64,000 nt of DNA, taken from positions 1,202,001-1,266,000 of the forward strand of contig NZ_CP016359.1 in the NCBI RefSeq assembly GCF_001951155.1, read 5' to 3'. Made by a program: the position numbers and the translations under genes. Positions 33,912-42,680 of this stretch are shown one piece after another (positions within the stretch are counted from its first letter, which is position 1; each line of letters opens with the position of its first letter). Below the pieces are notes generated by a model, which was not told the origin of the DNA, did not search any database, and saw only the letters and a list, made by a program, of their open reading frames with translations. Source of the stretch: Christiangramia flava JLT2011. GTDB lineage: Bacteria > Bacteroidota > Bacteroidia > Flavobacteriales > Flavobacteriaceae.

Positions 33912-34059
33912 ACCCAGTTTTTTCCGAATATTTAAAACTCCCGGGACTCGCTATTCAATGTCAGCTCCTACAGTAAACTCACGTAGAAATTCGTATCTTT
34001 CTGCTCGAGCGTTCCTTTCCCTACCCGGAAGCTTTTCTATACTCATTAAATATTACTAC

Positions 34060-35436
34060 ATGTTGAACTTACAGCGATTCGCCGTTATTTTATTCCTATT
34101 GAGCTTCTCATTTTCAGGAATGGCACAACGCATTGGCCGAGTTGAAAATGCCGAAACGGGTAAACCACTATCCAACGTGAACATCCAGAACCTGGATTCC
34201 GGTTTTGGAACGGTGAGCAATTCCCTGGGAGATTTTAACCTGGGCACCAGAACAGCCGAGACCGATAGTATCCAATTCAGCTATGTCGGCTTTCAAAAAG
34301 AAACGCTAACGCTGACCGAGCTGAAAGACCGAAATTTCATAGTACTATTATTTCCGAAGCTCGAAAGCCTGGAAGATGTCATGATCTCCGGAAACGGCTC
34401 GCTTCGAAAATCGGTTCCATACAGGAAGTTGGAAGACATGCCAAAGGCGGTGACCAATTTCGGTTACGCTTCTTCCTCTGAAAAATTGTTTGTGGTAGGC
34501 GGTAGCCTGGCTGAAAAACATGACAAAAATGGAAAGCTGCAGGACCGTATGTTCATGTCAAATCTCGATTTTTCAGATTATATCAAGGCCATGAGATTGA
34601 ACCGGAATTTTGATTTCCTGCATTACAATCAGCAAATCTTCAGCTATGATTTTGCAACTCAGAAATGGAAAACCGCGACCCCAAAAGTTACCGAAAGAAT
34701 CAACCAGAATTCCGCCATTTTAAACGGGAAAGTCTACACCTTCGGCGGAAAAACCACCGGCCTGCGTGGAAAAAAAGAATTACTTCCGAATATTATTGAA
34801 ATTTACGATCCCGCCACCGATGAATTGGAAATTGACGAAACCAATCCGCACATGGCCAATAATTTTGCCAGTTTCGTCTACGATTCCCTGCTTTTTGTAG
34901 CCGGCGGTTCCAATAAACAATCCACCACGACCTCGATCAAACAATACAGCAACGTCATGCATGTTTTCAACCCTGAAACCGGGTTCTGGCGCGAGCTAAG
35001 CTACCTGCCACAACCTAAGGAGGTGAACGGTGTGCTGGCCGGCGATAAGTTCTACTTTATTGGAGGGGAACAAAACGATGCGCTGGCTTTTGTGGAATCT
35101 TATGATCTCAAAACCGGAAAATGGAAACGTCACGGGCGCATTTTTGAGAATATGAGGAAACCATCCCTCGCTTTTGACGGCACTTATATCTACATCTATG
35201 ATCACGGAAAATTACTTTCCTACAACCCGATGACCGAAGAACTGAAACAATATCAAATTGACCTGGACGAACGGGAACCCGGTATCGCTTACAGAGACGA
35301 CAAACTGTATATTTTCGGTGGATTTATAGCCAGAGAATTTGAATATTTTCCTTCCAGTCACTTATACGAGATCCCCCTGTCCGAACTTGTGAGAACCCGA
35401 ATACAACGAGAAAAAACGCTTGGCGGTTCGTATTGA
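34060..35436 (+). CDS. Exported Kelch-repeat protein with carboxypeptidase-regulatory-like domain
   Basis: A 458-residue protein. The start at 34060 is chosen because MLNLQRFAVILFLLSFSFSG is a signal peptide; the longer frame begins in the terminator. A CarboxypepD_reg-like beta-sandwich (about residues 25-105: GKPLSNVNIQNLDSGFGTVS) precedes about five Kelch blades (for example LFVVGGSLAEK, VYTFGGKTT, LLFVAGGSNKQ, FYFIGGEQN, LYIFGGF). Such proteins are exported and likely bind glycans or partner proteins. Its stop abuts the convergent TauE gene with no spacing. Function is otherwise unknown. Confidence 0.82.
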   Translation: MLNLQRFAVILFLLSFSFSGMAQRIGRVENAETGKPLSNVNIQNLDSGFGTVSNSLGDFNLGTRTAETDSIQFSYVGFQKETLTLTELKDRNFIVLLFPKLESLEDVMISGNGSLRKSVPYRKLEDMPKAVTNFGYASSSEKLFVVGGSLAEKHDKNGKLQDRMFMSNLDFSDYIKAMRLNRNFDFLHYNQQIFSYDFATQKWKTATPKVTERINQNSAILNGKVYTFGGKTTGLRGKKELLPNIIEIYDPATDELEIDETNPHMANNFASFVYDSLLFVAGGSNKQSTTTSIKQYSNVMHVFNPETGFWRELSYLPQPKEVNGVLAGDKFYFIGGEQNDALAFVESYDLKTGKWKRHGRIFENMRKPSLAFDGTYIYIYDHGKLLSYNPMTEELKQYQIDLDEREPGIAYRDDKLYIFGGFIAREFEYFPSSHLYEIPLSELVRTRIQREKTLGGSY

Positions 35437-36192
35437 TCAAATCGCAATATCCCAGCCGTGTAGCAGCACCAGCCTTAGGCCTACATAAAACACCAGTATC
35501 GCCGTAAGAATACCCAAAAATTTCAGGTTGAATTTTTTATTGGAAAGGTATGAGCCCAGGCTGCCGCCTAGAATCACTGCTATTGATAGTTGAAAAATCA
35601 GTTCCTCGTTTAGCTGAAAAGTTCCCGCCATTTGCAAGCCAACCAAACCGGCAACAGAATTGACCAGAATGAATACGGAAGCAAGGGAAGCGATGGTACG
35701 CGGATTCTGCCACTTCAGCAAATTTAAAACCGGGGAAAGAAAAATCCCACCGCCTATTCCTGAAATGCCCGACAACAGGCCAATACTGCCTCCAAGAAAA
35801 AATTTCTTCGGATTGGAAAATTCTTCAGAAGTCAACCTGCTTTTAACGAATTTCAGCATCATGAAAATTCCCGCAAGCACCAGAGCGCTACCCAGGATGA
35901 GAAAAAAAGTGCTTTGTGAGAGCTTGACCGTTGCGCCGAGATAGGCCATGGGCATACTCAAGACAAAGAACGGCCATAATAATTTCGGCTTCAGCACCTG
36001 GTTTTTGATGAACAAAAAAGTCCCGATGCTCACCACGCAGATATTCAGGATGAGTGCGGTGGAACGAATTTCATAGAAATCAGGCAATACCAGGCTTAAA
36101 ATAGCGAGGTAACTGGAACCGCCGCCAAAACCCACAGAGCTATAGAACAGCGCGATCAAAAAGAAGATATAGGGCAAATATTCCAGCAACAT
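35437..36192 (-). CDS. TauE/SafE-family membrane transporter
   Basis: A 251-residue polytopic protein with about eight hydrophobic helices and the family pattern GGGSSYLAILSLVLPD near the N terminus and SGIGGGIFLSPVLNLL in the middle. TauE/SafE proteins move sulfite, sulfoacetate or other small anions. It is the last gene of the molybdenum-cofactor operon, one base after moeA, so an anion- or sulfur-related role in that pathway is plausible but not shown. Confidence 0.82.
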   Translation of the reverse strand: MLLEYLPYIFFLIALFYSSVGFGGGSSYLAILSLVLPDFYEIRSTALILNICVVSIGTFLFIKNQVLKPKLLWPFFVLSMPMAYLGATVKLSQSTFFLILGSALVLAGIFMMLKFVKSRLTSEEFSNPKKFFLGGSIGLLSGISGIGGGIFLSPVLNLLKWQNPRTIASLASVFILVNSVAGLVGLQMAGTFQLNEELIFQLSIAVILGGSLGSYLSNKKFNLKFLGILTAILVFYVGLRLVLLHGWDIAI

Positions 36193-36193
36193 A

Positions 36194-37360
36194 TCAGCCT
36201 ATTAGATAACAAGTTATCAAATCGCCTATTTGAAGATTTGTTTCCGCATCAATAAAAGCGAGGGCATTGGCATGAGCCATCGAAAGGATCATGGAGGAAG
36301 CCTGCCCGTCCAGGATCCTTACCTCATCATTCTCGATCTTCGCCTTTAAAAAAGAAGGCCTGTCGGAACGATTGTAATAAGGTTCTTTTAAAGGAAATTG
36401 GAATTTTGGAAGTCCCTTCTGCTGAAATCCACTGAATTGCTGCAAGAACGGCAGGACATAGATATAAAAACAACTGAGTGAAGAAGCAGGATTCCCCGGA
36501 AGCGCGAAGACAAATTTGTTTGCTTTTCTCCCAAAATACAGCGGTTTTCCGGGCTTCTGAAAAACTTTATAAAATTGCTGCTCCACTCCATTTTCTTCCA
36601 GCGCCTGTTTCACAAAATCATAATCTCCTACCGAAATTCCGCCGGAAAGAAGCAGGATATCTGCCTGTTCCAATGCTTCGGAAATTCCAGTCTTGATCTG
36701 CTCAAAATCATCCGGAAGGCTATGTTTTTTGTGTACGGGAAATCCAAAATTTTCAGCAGCAGCAGAAATTGCGAAACTGTTAGATTCATAGATCTGCCCT
36801 TCGCCTTTTGCTTTCCCGGGCTGCACCAGTTCGTTCCCGGTGGTGATCAGATTAATGATCGGTTTTTTGAAAACTTCAACCTGGTCCATTCCAAGTGCTC
36901 CGATCATGCTAATTCCGGCTGGAGTAATGGTATAACCTTTATCAAAAACCAATTGTTCTTTCTGTAATTCACCCCCTTTTCTTCGAATGCTCTGGCCTTC
37001 CTTTGGCAATTCATCCAGGAAAAGCTTCTCTCCTTCCACCCTGGTTTTTTCCTGCATCATGACCGCCGAAGCAGCGGCAGGCACACGAGCCCCGGTAAAG
37101 ATCCGAACGGCTTCTCCTTCCCGGAGATCTAATTCTTCAGCATCACCTGCCGCAACTTCCCCAATGATCTGGTATTCTTTTGAAATTCCGCATAACGCAT
37201 AACCGTCCATTGCCGAATTGTCGAAAGCCGGCATATCAAACGGTGCACGAATTTCCGAAGAAACAGCGAAACCAAGAGAATCGCTCAATTTTCGTATTTC
37301 CGTAGATAATTCGATCTGCTGATCATTGATGACCTGTAAAGCTTCTTCAATTTTTAACAT
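36194..37360 (-). CDS. moeA: Molybdopterin molybdotransferase
   Basis: A 388-residue MoeA-type enzyme that inserts molybdate into adenylated molybdopterin. Key signatures: APFDMPAFDNSAMDGYAL near residue 39, IFTGARVPAAASAVMMQE, TGNELVQPG, SGGISVGDYDFVK and the GKPLYFG/LPGNPASS block. Domain order and length fit MoeA (about 400). The ATG shares a base with the moaA stop (TAATG), so coupled translation is likely. Confidence 0.95.
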   Translation of the reverse strand: MLKIEEALQVINDQQIELSTEIRKLSDSLGFAVSSEIRAPFDMPAFDNSAMDGYALCGISKEYQIIGEVAAGDAEELDLREGEAVRIFTGARVPAAASAVMMQEKTRVEGEKLFLDELPKEGQSIRRKGGELQKEQLVFDKGYTITPAGISMIGALGMDQVEVFKKPIINLITTGNELVQPGKAKGEGQIYESNSFAISAAAENFGFPVHKKHSLPDDFEQIKTGISEALEQADILLLSGGISVGDYDFVKQALEENGVEQQFYKVFQKPGKPLYFGRKANKFVFALPGNPASSLSCFYIYVLPFLQQFSGFQQKGLPKFQFPLKEPYYNRSDRPSFLKAKIENDEVRILDGQASSMILSMAHANALAFIDAETNLQIGDLITCYLIG

Positions 37361-38352
37361 TATCCTCCAATTGAGATCATAGACCGGTTCTTTTCATAAT
37401 GATCGGCTTCCATTTTTACATCCATCCCATCGCGGGAATGCTTTTTGGTCTTGATAGCGTTGATGATTAAATTTTCCATAGGTTCTCCATTGCGGAGAGA
37501 GGTTAAAAGATCGGTTTCAGAATTGGCAAAAAGGCAGTTTTTCATCTTACCATCAGCCGTGAGCCTGATACGATTACATTCGTCACAAAACGGGTTGGTA
37601 ATCGTACTCACAATGGCAAAACTACCGGTATGACCGGGAACTTTAAAATTCGTGGAAGTACTGTGTTTCGGGTTTTCCAGCTCCTCAACAGCGCCAAATC
37701 TTTCAGAAACCATATCCAAAATTTCCTGCTTGCCTACCCCTTTGCTCCAATCCCATTTATTTCCCTTGAAAGGCATAAATTCGATAAATTTCACCGTCAG
37801 CTTTTTGTGGCGCGTCAATTCGATAAAATCTTGGATTTCGTTATCGTTCACACCTTTGATCAGGACGATATTCAGCTTAACCTCCATTCCCCTATTCAGG
37901 GCCGAATTGATATTTTTCCAGATCCGATCAAAATAATCCCGTTTACTGATAAAAACAGATTTGGCTTTATCCAGCGTATCCAGGCTGAGGTTGATCTTCC
38001 TCAGGCCTATCTTCTGGAACAGCTCAAGGTATTTATCCAGCAGAATACCGTTGGTCGTGATCTTCAGCGTAAAACCCATTTTCGCCAGTTCTTCCACTAA
38101 ATAGCCGAAATTCTTCCGCACCAGTGGCTCACCTCCTGTAAGCCGGACCGTGTCAACTCCCAGGCTTCGGAAAGTCCCTGCCAGCGAAAGGATTTCCTCG
38201 AGGCTCATAATACTTTCTTTCTCCATCAGCTCGATACCTTCTTCCGGCATGCAGTAAAAGCAACGCAGGTTGCAGCGATCGGTGAGCGAAATCCTGAGGT
38301 AATTATGAAGCCTCCCGAAATTATCTATTATCTGTCCTTTCTTCTCAATCAT
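37360..38352 (-). CDS. moaA: GTP 3',8-cyclase (radical SAM)
   Basis: A 330-residue radical-SAM enzyme for the first step of molybdenum-cofactor synthesis, GTP to 3',8-cH2GTP. The N-terminal cluster motif is CNLRCFYCM, and the C-terminal second cluster lies in CDECNRIRLTADGKMKNC. The C terminus ends in GG as MoaA requires for activity. It overlaps the moaC-moaB gene by 8 bases and precedes moeA. Confidence 0.96.
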   Translation of the reverse strand: MIEKKGQIIDNFGRLHNYLRISLTDRCNLRCFYCMPEEGIELMEKESIMSLEEILSLAGTFRSLGVDTVRLTGGEPLVRKNFGYLVEELAKMGFTLKITTNGILLDKYLELFQKIGLRKINLSLDTLDKAKSVFISKRDYFDRIWKNINSALNRGMEVKLNIVLIKGVNDNEIQDFIELTRHKKLTVKFIEFMPFKGNKWDWSKGVGKQEILDMVSERFGAVEELENPKHSTSTNFKVPGHTGSFAIVSTITNPFCDECNRIRLTADGKMKNCLFANSETDLLTSLRNGEPMENLIINAIKTKKHSRDGMDVKMEADHYEKNRSMISIGG

Positions 38353-39241
38353 GTCTTTTTCCTTCTATCACTTTAAACACGTGCAGCACGTGCGGAAAAA
38401 CAGCTTCCATACACTCAGCCGCGCCTTTAGTAGAACCGGGCAAGGCAAGGATCAGTTTTCCGTTTTTCATCCCCGCGATTGACCGGGATAGCATGGCATA
38501 AGGCATTCGCTGCTGACCGAAATCACGCATTTGTTCTTCTACGCCTTTTAACCGAAGATCCAGCAAAGGCTCAATGGTTTCCGGTGTCACGTCCCTTGGT
38601 CCCACACCAGTTCCACCTGTAAAAATCAGTATATCTGAAGTGGCTTCGGAAATACTGTTTCTAATCTTTTCAGCCTCATCAGGGATGATCCATTTTTCTG
38701 AATTTATCCCCAAATCCATCAGTTTGGAAATGATCGCTTCGCCAGCTTTATCTTCTCCTTCTCCTTTTGAAATAGTATCGGAACAAACAATCACCTGCGC
38801 CGTCAATCCTTCTGAATTCACCTTGAAAGAAGATTTCCCGCCTTTTTTCTGTTGCAGCCTGATCGTTCCAATTTCCACATTCTTATCAATGGGTTTCAGC
38901 ATATCGTACATCGTGAGCGCCACGATACTCGCCCCGTGCATCGCTTCCACTTCCACCCCGGTCTTATAGATCGTTTTCACCTTTACGGAAATATGAATTT
39001 CAAGGCCGTCTATCTCATACTCGATCCCGGTATATTCTATGGGTAACGGGTGGCAGTCTGGCAGTAATTCCGGGGTTTTTTTCACTCCAAGAAGTCCGGC
39101 GGCCTTAGCCATTTCAAAAACATTCCCTTTTGGAACCTTGTTCTCCCTGATCGCTTTTATCGTTTCTTCACTGCTCGTTCTAAGCGTGGCAATGGCCGTA
39201 GCCTCCCGGAGCGTGGTGATTTTATGTGTAATATCAACCAT
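38345..39241 (-). CDS. moaCB: Fused MoaC-MoaB molybdenum-cofactor protein
   Basis: A 298-residue natural fusion. Residues about 1-150 are MoaC (cyclic pyranopterin monophosphate synthase): LLPDCHPLPI and VEVEAMHGASIVALTMYDM carry family residues. Residues about 150-298 are MoaB/MogA-like (molybdopterin adenylyltransferase type): CSDTISKGEGEDKAGEAI and IFTGGTGVGPRDVTPET. Fusion links two non-consecutive steps in one chain. It abuts moaE with no spacing. No separate mogA/moaB or moaC is in the window. Confidence 0.93.
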   Translation of the reverse strand: MVDITHKITTLREATAIATLRTSSEETIKAIRENKVPKGNVFEMAKAAGLLGVKKTPELLPDCHPLPIEYTGIEYEIDGLEIHISVKVKTIYKTGVEVEAMHGASIVALTMYDMLKPIDKNVEIGTIRLQQKKGGKSSFKVNSEGLTAQVIVCSDTISKGEGEDKAGEAIISKLMDLGINSEKWIIPDEAEKIRNSISEATSDILIFTGGTGVGPRDVTPETIEPLLDLRLKGVEEQMRDFGQQRMPYAMLSRSIAGMKNGKLILALPGSTKGAAECMEAVFPHVLHVFKVIEGKRHD

Positions 39242-39688
39242 CTAACTGTTCACTTTCCATTGATGTGTTTCGTCTTCAAAAATCTCTTTGCCGAAGATGG
39301 GTACCCTGGCTTTGATTTCTTCCACCAGGAAATTACAGGCCTCGATCGCCACTTTCCGGTGTGCGGAAGAAGTAAAGACGAACAGGCAGATCTCGCCGGT
39401 TTTGACTGGTCCAAGACTGTGATAAATATGGCAACAGGTCATATCGAATTTTGAAAATGCGGCTTCCCGAATTTCATGAAAAACCGTTTCGGCCATTTCC
39501 TCATAAGCGGTATACTCAATCGCGCTCACCGTTTTTCCATCAATTTCATCCGCACGTATTTGTCCCAGAAAAATACTGTGCGCCCCAATATTGGTTTTCG
39601 ACTGGTGATTCGCGATGGAAGTCGCAATTTTTTCCGGAGGGATCGCTCCCTGCATGAATACTTTTTTCGGTTGTTTCTTATCCATCAA
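39242..39688 (-). CDS. moaE: Molybdopterin synthase catalytic subunit
   Basis: A 148-residue MoaE. It carries GAHSIFLGQIRADEIDGKTV, the Glu-rich EYTAYEEMAE and CHIYHSLGPVKTGEICLFVF, followed by HRKVAIEACNFLVEEIKARVP. The enzyme pairs with MoaD to put two sulfurs into precursor Z. It overlaps moeB by 11 bases and shares its transcription unit with moaD. All family elements appear intact. Confidence 0.92.
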   Translation of the reverse strand: MMDKKQPKKVFMQGAIPPEKIATSIANHQSKTNIGAHSIFLGQIRADEIDGKTVSAIEYTAYEEMAETVFHEIREAAFSKFDMTCCHIYHSLGPVKTGEICLFVFTSSAHRKVAIEACNFLVEEIKARVPIFGKEIFEDETHQWKVNS

Positions 39689-40691
39689 TAATTGTTTCTA
39701 TTCCTCCTTCAACATTCTTCAAATTTTCAAAGCCGTATTCTGCCTGTAAAAGTTCCACCACTTTGCCACTGCGTTTACCCGACTGGCAGAAAACCAATAC
39801 TTCTTCCTCCTTCGGAATTTCCCAAATTCGTTCGTCCAGGCTGCTCAGCGGGATTTGTATGACTTTTTCTGAATCTATTTTTGGTTGTTCAAAAATTTCC
39901 CGAATATCCAGGTAGGTTTTGTTTTCATCAGAAATCCGGCAATTGATCTTCACCGGAATAATCCCGTTTTTCAGCACTTTTTCGATCTCTTCGGGCCGTT
40001 TGGCAATAGTCAGGTGCTGTTCCTGTCCGCTTAATACCTGTAACAGTTTCAGCTTCCCGGAAAAGACATTTCCAATCCCCAGTAACATCTTGAGAACTTC
40101 CGTAGCCTGCATAATTCCAAGCATTCCGGCAGTCACTCCCAACACTCCCGTTGCCTCACAGCTGATATTTTGCCGGGTGGTCTTCGGAAAAAGACAACGA
40201 TACGACGGTCCGTTTTCAAAATTGAAGACTGAAAGTTGGCCTTCATTCTTATAGATCGAAGCGTACACCCAGGGTTTTCCGGTTAAAATACAGGCATCAT
40301 TGATCAGGTATTTGGTCTCAAAATTGTCGGTCCCGTCAATGATAATATCAAAATTTTCGAAATATTCCTCCGCATTTTCTACAGTGAGAGCCTGCTCAAA
40401 AACCTCAATTTCAATTTCTGAGTTGATCTTCTGAAGCCTTTCCCCCGCAACCGTAGCCTTCGCCTTGCCCACCTCTCCTTCTTCGAAAAGCAACTGCCGG
40501 TGCAGATTGGTTCTCGAAACCCGATCGTGATCCAGCAAACCGATTTTGCCAACACCGGCCCCAGCCAGGTATTGCGCTGCCGGGCACCCCAGGCCACCAA
40601 CGCCCACGATCAGAACGCTGGAGTTTTGAAGCTTTTCTTGCCCTTCTTCTCCAACCCCGTCAAGTTTTATTTGTCTTTCGTACCTCATCAT
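39678..40691 (-). CDS. moeB: MoeB-type adenylyltransferase with C-terminal rhodanese domain
   Basis: A 337-residue protein that activates MoaD by C-terminal adenylation. The E1-like domain (about 1-240) has GVGGLGCPAAQYLAGAGVGK, the nucleotide-binding DHDRVSRTNLHRQLLF and IIDGTDNFETKYLIND. The C-terminal rhodanese domain (about 250-337) has the active-site loop VFCQSGKRS, so sulfur transfer to MoaD could happen in the same chain. It starts within 4 bases of the moaD end. The fused domain arrangement resembles eukaryotic MOCS3/Uba4. Confidence 0.92.
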   Translation of the reverse strand: MMRYERQIKLDGVGEEGQEKLQNSSVLIVGVGGLGCPAAQYLAGAGVGKIGLLDHDRVSRTNLHRQLLFEEGEVGKAKATVAGERLQKINSEIEIEVFEQALTVENAEEYFENFDIIIDGTDNFETKYLINDACILTGKPWVYASIYKNEGQLSVFNFENGPSYRCLFPKTTRQNISCEATGVLGVTAGMLGIMQATEVLKMLLGIGNVFSGKLKLLQVLSGQEQHLTIAKRPEEIEKVLKNGIIPVKINCRISDENKTYLDIREIFEQPKIDSEKVIQIPLSSLDERIWEIPKEEEVLVFCQSGKRSGKVVELLQAEYGFENLKNVEGGIETIIDG

Positions 40692-40924
40692 CCTCCTGCA
40701 AAAGGCGGTAAAAAGGCCACCTCATCGCCTTCTTTTAGTTCAATTTCCTGATTTAGATGCTGGTTTACGGCTATTTGCACCGAATCCGGATCCTTAATTC
40801 CGTAACTTTTCACCTGATTCATTTTTAATTCTGAAACGCTGGTTCCGGGATCTAATTCGAGTTCTTCTTCCGGTTTCCCCACGGCTTCCGCGATCATCCC
40901 GAAATATTTCACCTGTACTTTCAT
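40688..40924 (-). CDS. moaD: Molybdopterin synthase sulfur carrier
   Basis: A 78-residue ubiquitin-like protein ending in PFAGG; the terminal GG is adenylated and thiocarboxylated by MoeB and a sulfur donor. VKYFGMIAEAVGK at the start is the beta-grasp strand region. It overlaps mocA-like (upstream) and moeB (downstream) by 4 bases each. Confidence 0.93.
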   Translation of the reverse strand: MKVQVKYFGMIAEAVGKPEEELELDPGTSVSELKMNQVKSYGIKDPDSVQIAVNQHLNQEIELKEGDEVAFLPPFAGG

Positions 40925-41529
40925 TCCTGTTCCATTGCTTTTAATCGTTCCACATCGGCCTCGGTATCCACATCAAAATGGCCTCCTTCCAATTTCACTG
41001 TTGAATATTCAAGGTTACTTTTGAAAAGCAGTTTTTTAGCCCCGTGATCACCTTTTAATCTCAATAATTCGGGGAACAATCTCGCTGAAAAAATTGCCGG
41101 CACTCCCAGATTCCCTCCATATTCTGAAAAACTGGCTTCTGAATTATTTTGTAACTGACTATCGATCAGGTTGTGCAAATGCTGCCTGTTTACAAATGGC
41201 TGGTCGCCAACCAGGATCATGATCTGCTCCAGTTTCGGGCAGTTTTTCAGTGAACCTTCAACTCCTTTCCGAATACTGGAAGCCATTCCTTCCTGCCAGT
41301 GTTCATTTTGCACCACGGCAAAAGAATGTTTTTGAATTTGTTTGGTAATTGCAGAATAATTTGCCCCAAGAATCAGAGTTTTTGTAACAAAATCAATACT
41401 TCCCGCCACCTTCAAGGCATGATCCAAAAGGTACTGATCTCTAAACCGAACCAGCTGTTTAGGCCGGCCCAGACGTTTTGATTCGCCAGCCGCCAATATG
41501 ATCACTCCTATTTTTTGCTGATTGCTCAA
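40921..41529 (-). CDS. MocA/MobA-like molybdopterin nucleotidyltransferase
   Basis: A 202-residue NTP_transf_3 enzyme: LAAGESKRLGRPKQLVRF near residue 12, GDQPFVNRQHL in the middle and GDHGAKKLL near 170. In the context of xanthine/aldehyde-oxidoreductase genes with XdhC it most likely adds CMP (MocA, making the MCD cofactor) and less likely GMP (MobA). The nucleotide choice is inferred from neighbours, not from a diagnostic residue. It overlaps xdhC by 4 bases. Confidence 0.8.
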   Translation of the reverse strand: MSNQQKIGVIILAAGESKRLGRPKQLVRFRDQYLLDHALKVAGSIDFVTKTLILGANYSAITKQIQKHSFAVVQNEHWQEGMASSIRKGVEGSLKNCPKLEQIMILVGDQPFVNRQHLHNLIDSQLQNNSEASFSEYGGNLGVPAIFSARLFPELLRLKGDHGAKKLLFKSNLEYSTVKLEGGHFDVDTEADVERLKAMEQE

Positions 41530-42680
41530 ATCGCCAGTCTTTTAAATTGTTTACCTCGTTTTTCGTGAATGGGAGCATCTTTTTCCTTTAATGGTCTCGC
41601 CTCTTTCCCGGCTAAAACCGATTGTATTTCTGCTAAAATCGACAATCCGATCTCTGCCGGTGTTTCTGCTCCAATTTCAAGTCCAACAGGTGCATGAATT
41701 TTTTTTAGCAACGCTTTAGAAAGTTGGATATCTTCTTCCGCCAGGTCCTTCAGCATGCGATCGTATTTCTTTTTTGGCCCAAGAATACCGATATAAGGCA
41801 ATTCCTGTTCCTGCAGCAGCAATTTTAAAACCGCCAGGTCATAGTTGTAATTATGACTCATCAGCACGAAACAACTTCGATTATCGATCTTCAAATTTTC
41901 CAGTGTTTGCTCCGGTTTGGAAACGATCACCTGGCAGGAACTTGAAAATCGCGTGGAATTGGCGCGGCTCGGCCTGCCATCGGTTACGCTCACCTTCCAG
42001 CCAAGCAGTTCTGCCTGAAGAGCCAATATTTGAGCATCGTTGCCCGCACCTACCAGGATCAGTTTGACGGGCGGCTGGTAATTTTGAATAAAAAATTGTG
42101 AAACTTCAGAAGCTTCTTCAAATTCCACAAATTGAGAATCATTTCCTTGTAAAACCAGCTTCGCTTCATGTTTCAGAATTTCGAGTTGTTCTGCGCTAAT
42201 ATGCATTCCGTGAGTGATGGTTTCTTCATCGATCAACAATATGGTACCAGGCTGCTCCGCCGTTCGATCCAAATTAAAGCCAATGACGATCGCCTGCTTT
42301 TTGTCAGAATCTACCGCTTTTTGCAGCATTTCACAGGCGTTATAAGCATTCTCAAAATCAATCGGTTCGAACAACACCTGTATGATCCCATTGCAACCCA
42401 GCTGTGCGCCGATCACCGCGTCGTCCTCATCACTGGTATCATAGGTCACCAGTTTATTTTTTCGCTGATGCATTGCCAGCAAAGCCTTTCGCAGCGCGTC
42501 ACCTTCCAGGCAGCCACCGCTTATCGCTCCAGTAATATTCCCCAATTCATCTACCAGCATCCTCGCACCGGCACGACGATAAGACGAGCCCTCCACGTGA
42601 ACGACCGTGGCCAGAATAGCTTCTGTTTTAGCCATTTTCAGCTCCCGGTATTTTTTCAGTATTTGCTCGATTTCTCTCAT
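41526..42680 (-). CDS. XdhC/CoxF-family molybdenum-cofactor maturation protein
   Basis: A 384-residue chaperone of the XdhC family. An N-terminal XdhC_CoxI domain (VVHVEGSSYRRAGARMLVDE, then SGGCLEGD) is followed by a Rossmann-like domain (ILVGAGNDAQILALQAELLGW, then IGAETPAEIGLSILAEI). Such proteins bind sulfurated cofactor and insert it into xanthine-dehydrogenase-family enzymes, two of which are encoded nearby. It overlaps the cysteine desulfurase gene by 4 bases, which links it directly to its likely sulfur source. Confidence 0.9.
   Translation of the reverse strand: MREIEQILKKYRELKMAKTEAILATVVHVEGSSYRRAGARMLVDELGNITGAISGGCLEGDALRKALLAMHQRKNKLVTYDTSDEDDAVIGAQLGCNGIIQVLFEPIDFENAYNACEMLQKAVDSDKKQAIVIGFNLDRTAEQPGTILLIDEETITHGMHISAEQLEILKHEAKLVLQGNDSQFVEFEEASEVSQFFIQNYQPPVKLILVGAGNDAQILALQAELLGWKVSVTDGRPSRANSTRFSSSCQVIVSKPEQTLENLKIDNRSCFVLMSHNYNYDLAVLKLLLQEQELPYIGILGPKKKYDRMLKDLAEEDIQLSKALLKKIHAPVGLEIGAETPAEIGLSILAEIQSVLAGKEARPLKEKDAPIHEKRGKQFKRLAI

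Noticed and set aside
33892..34059. The 56-codon N-terminal extension of the Kelch frame
   Set aside because: It begins in the loop of the tRNA terminator, and the true signal peptide starts at 34060.
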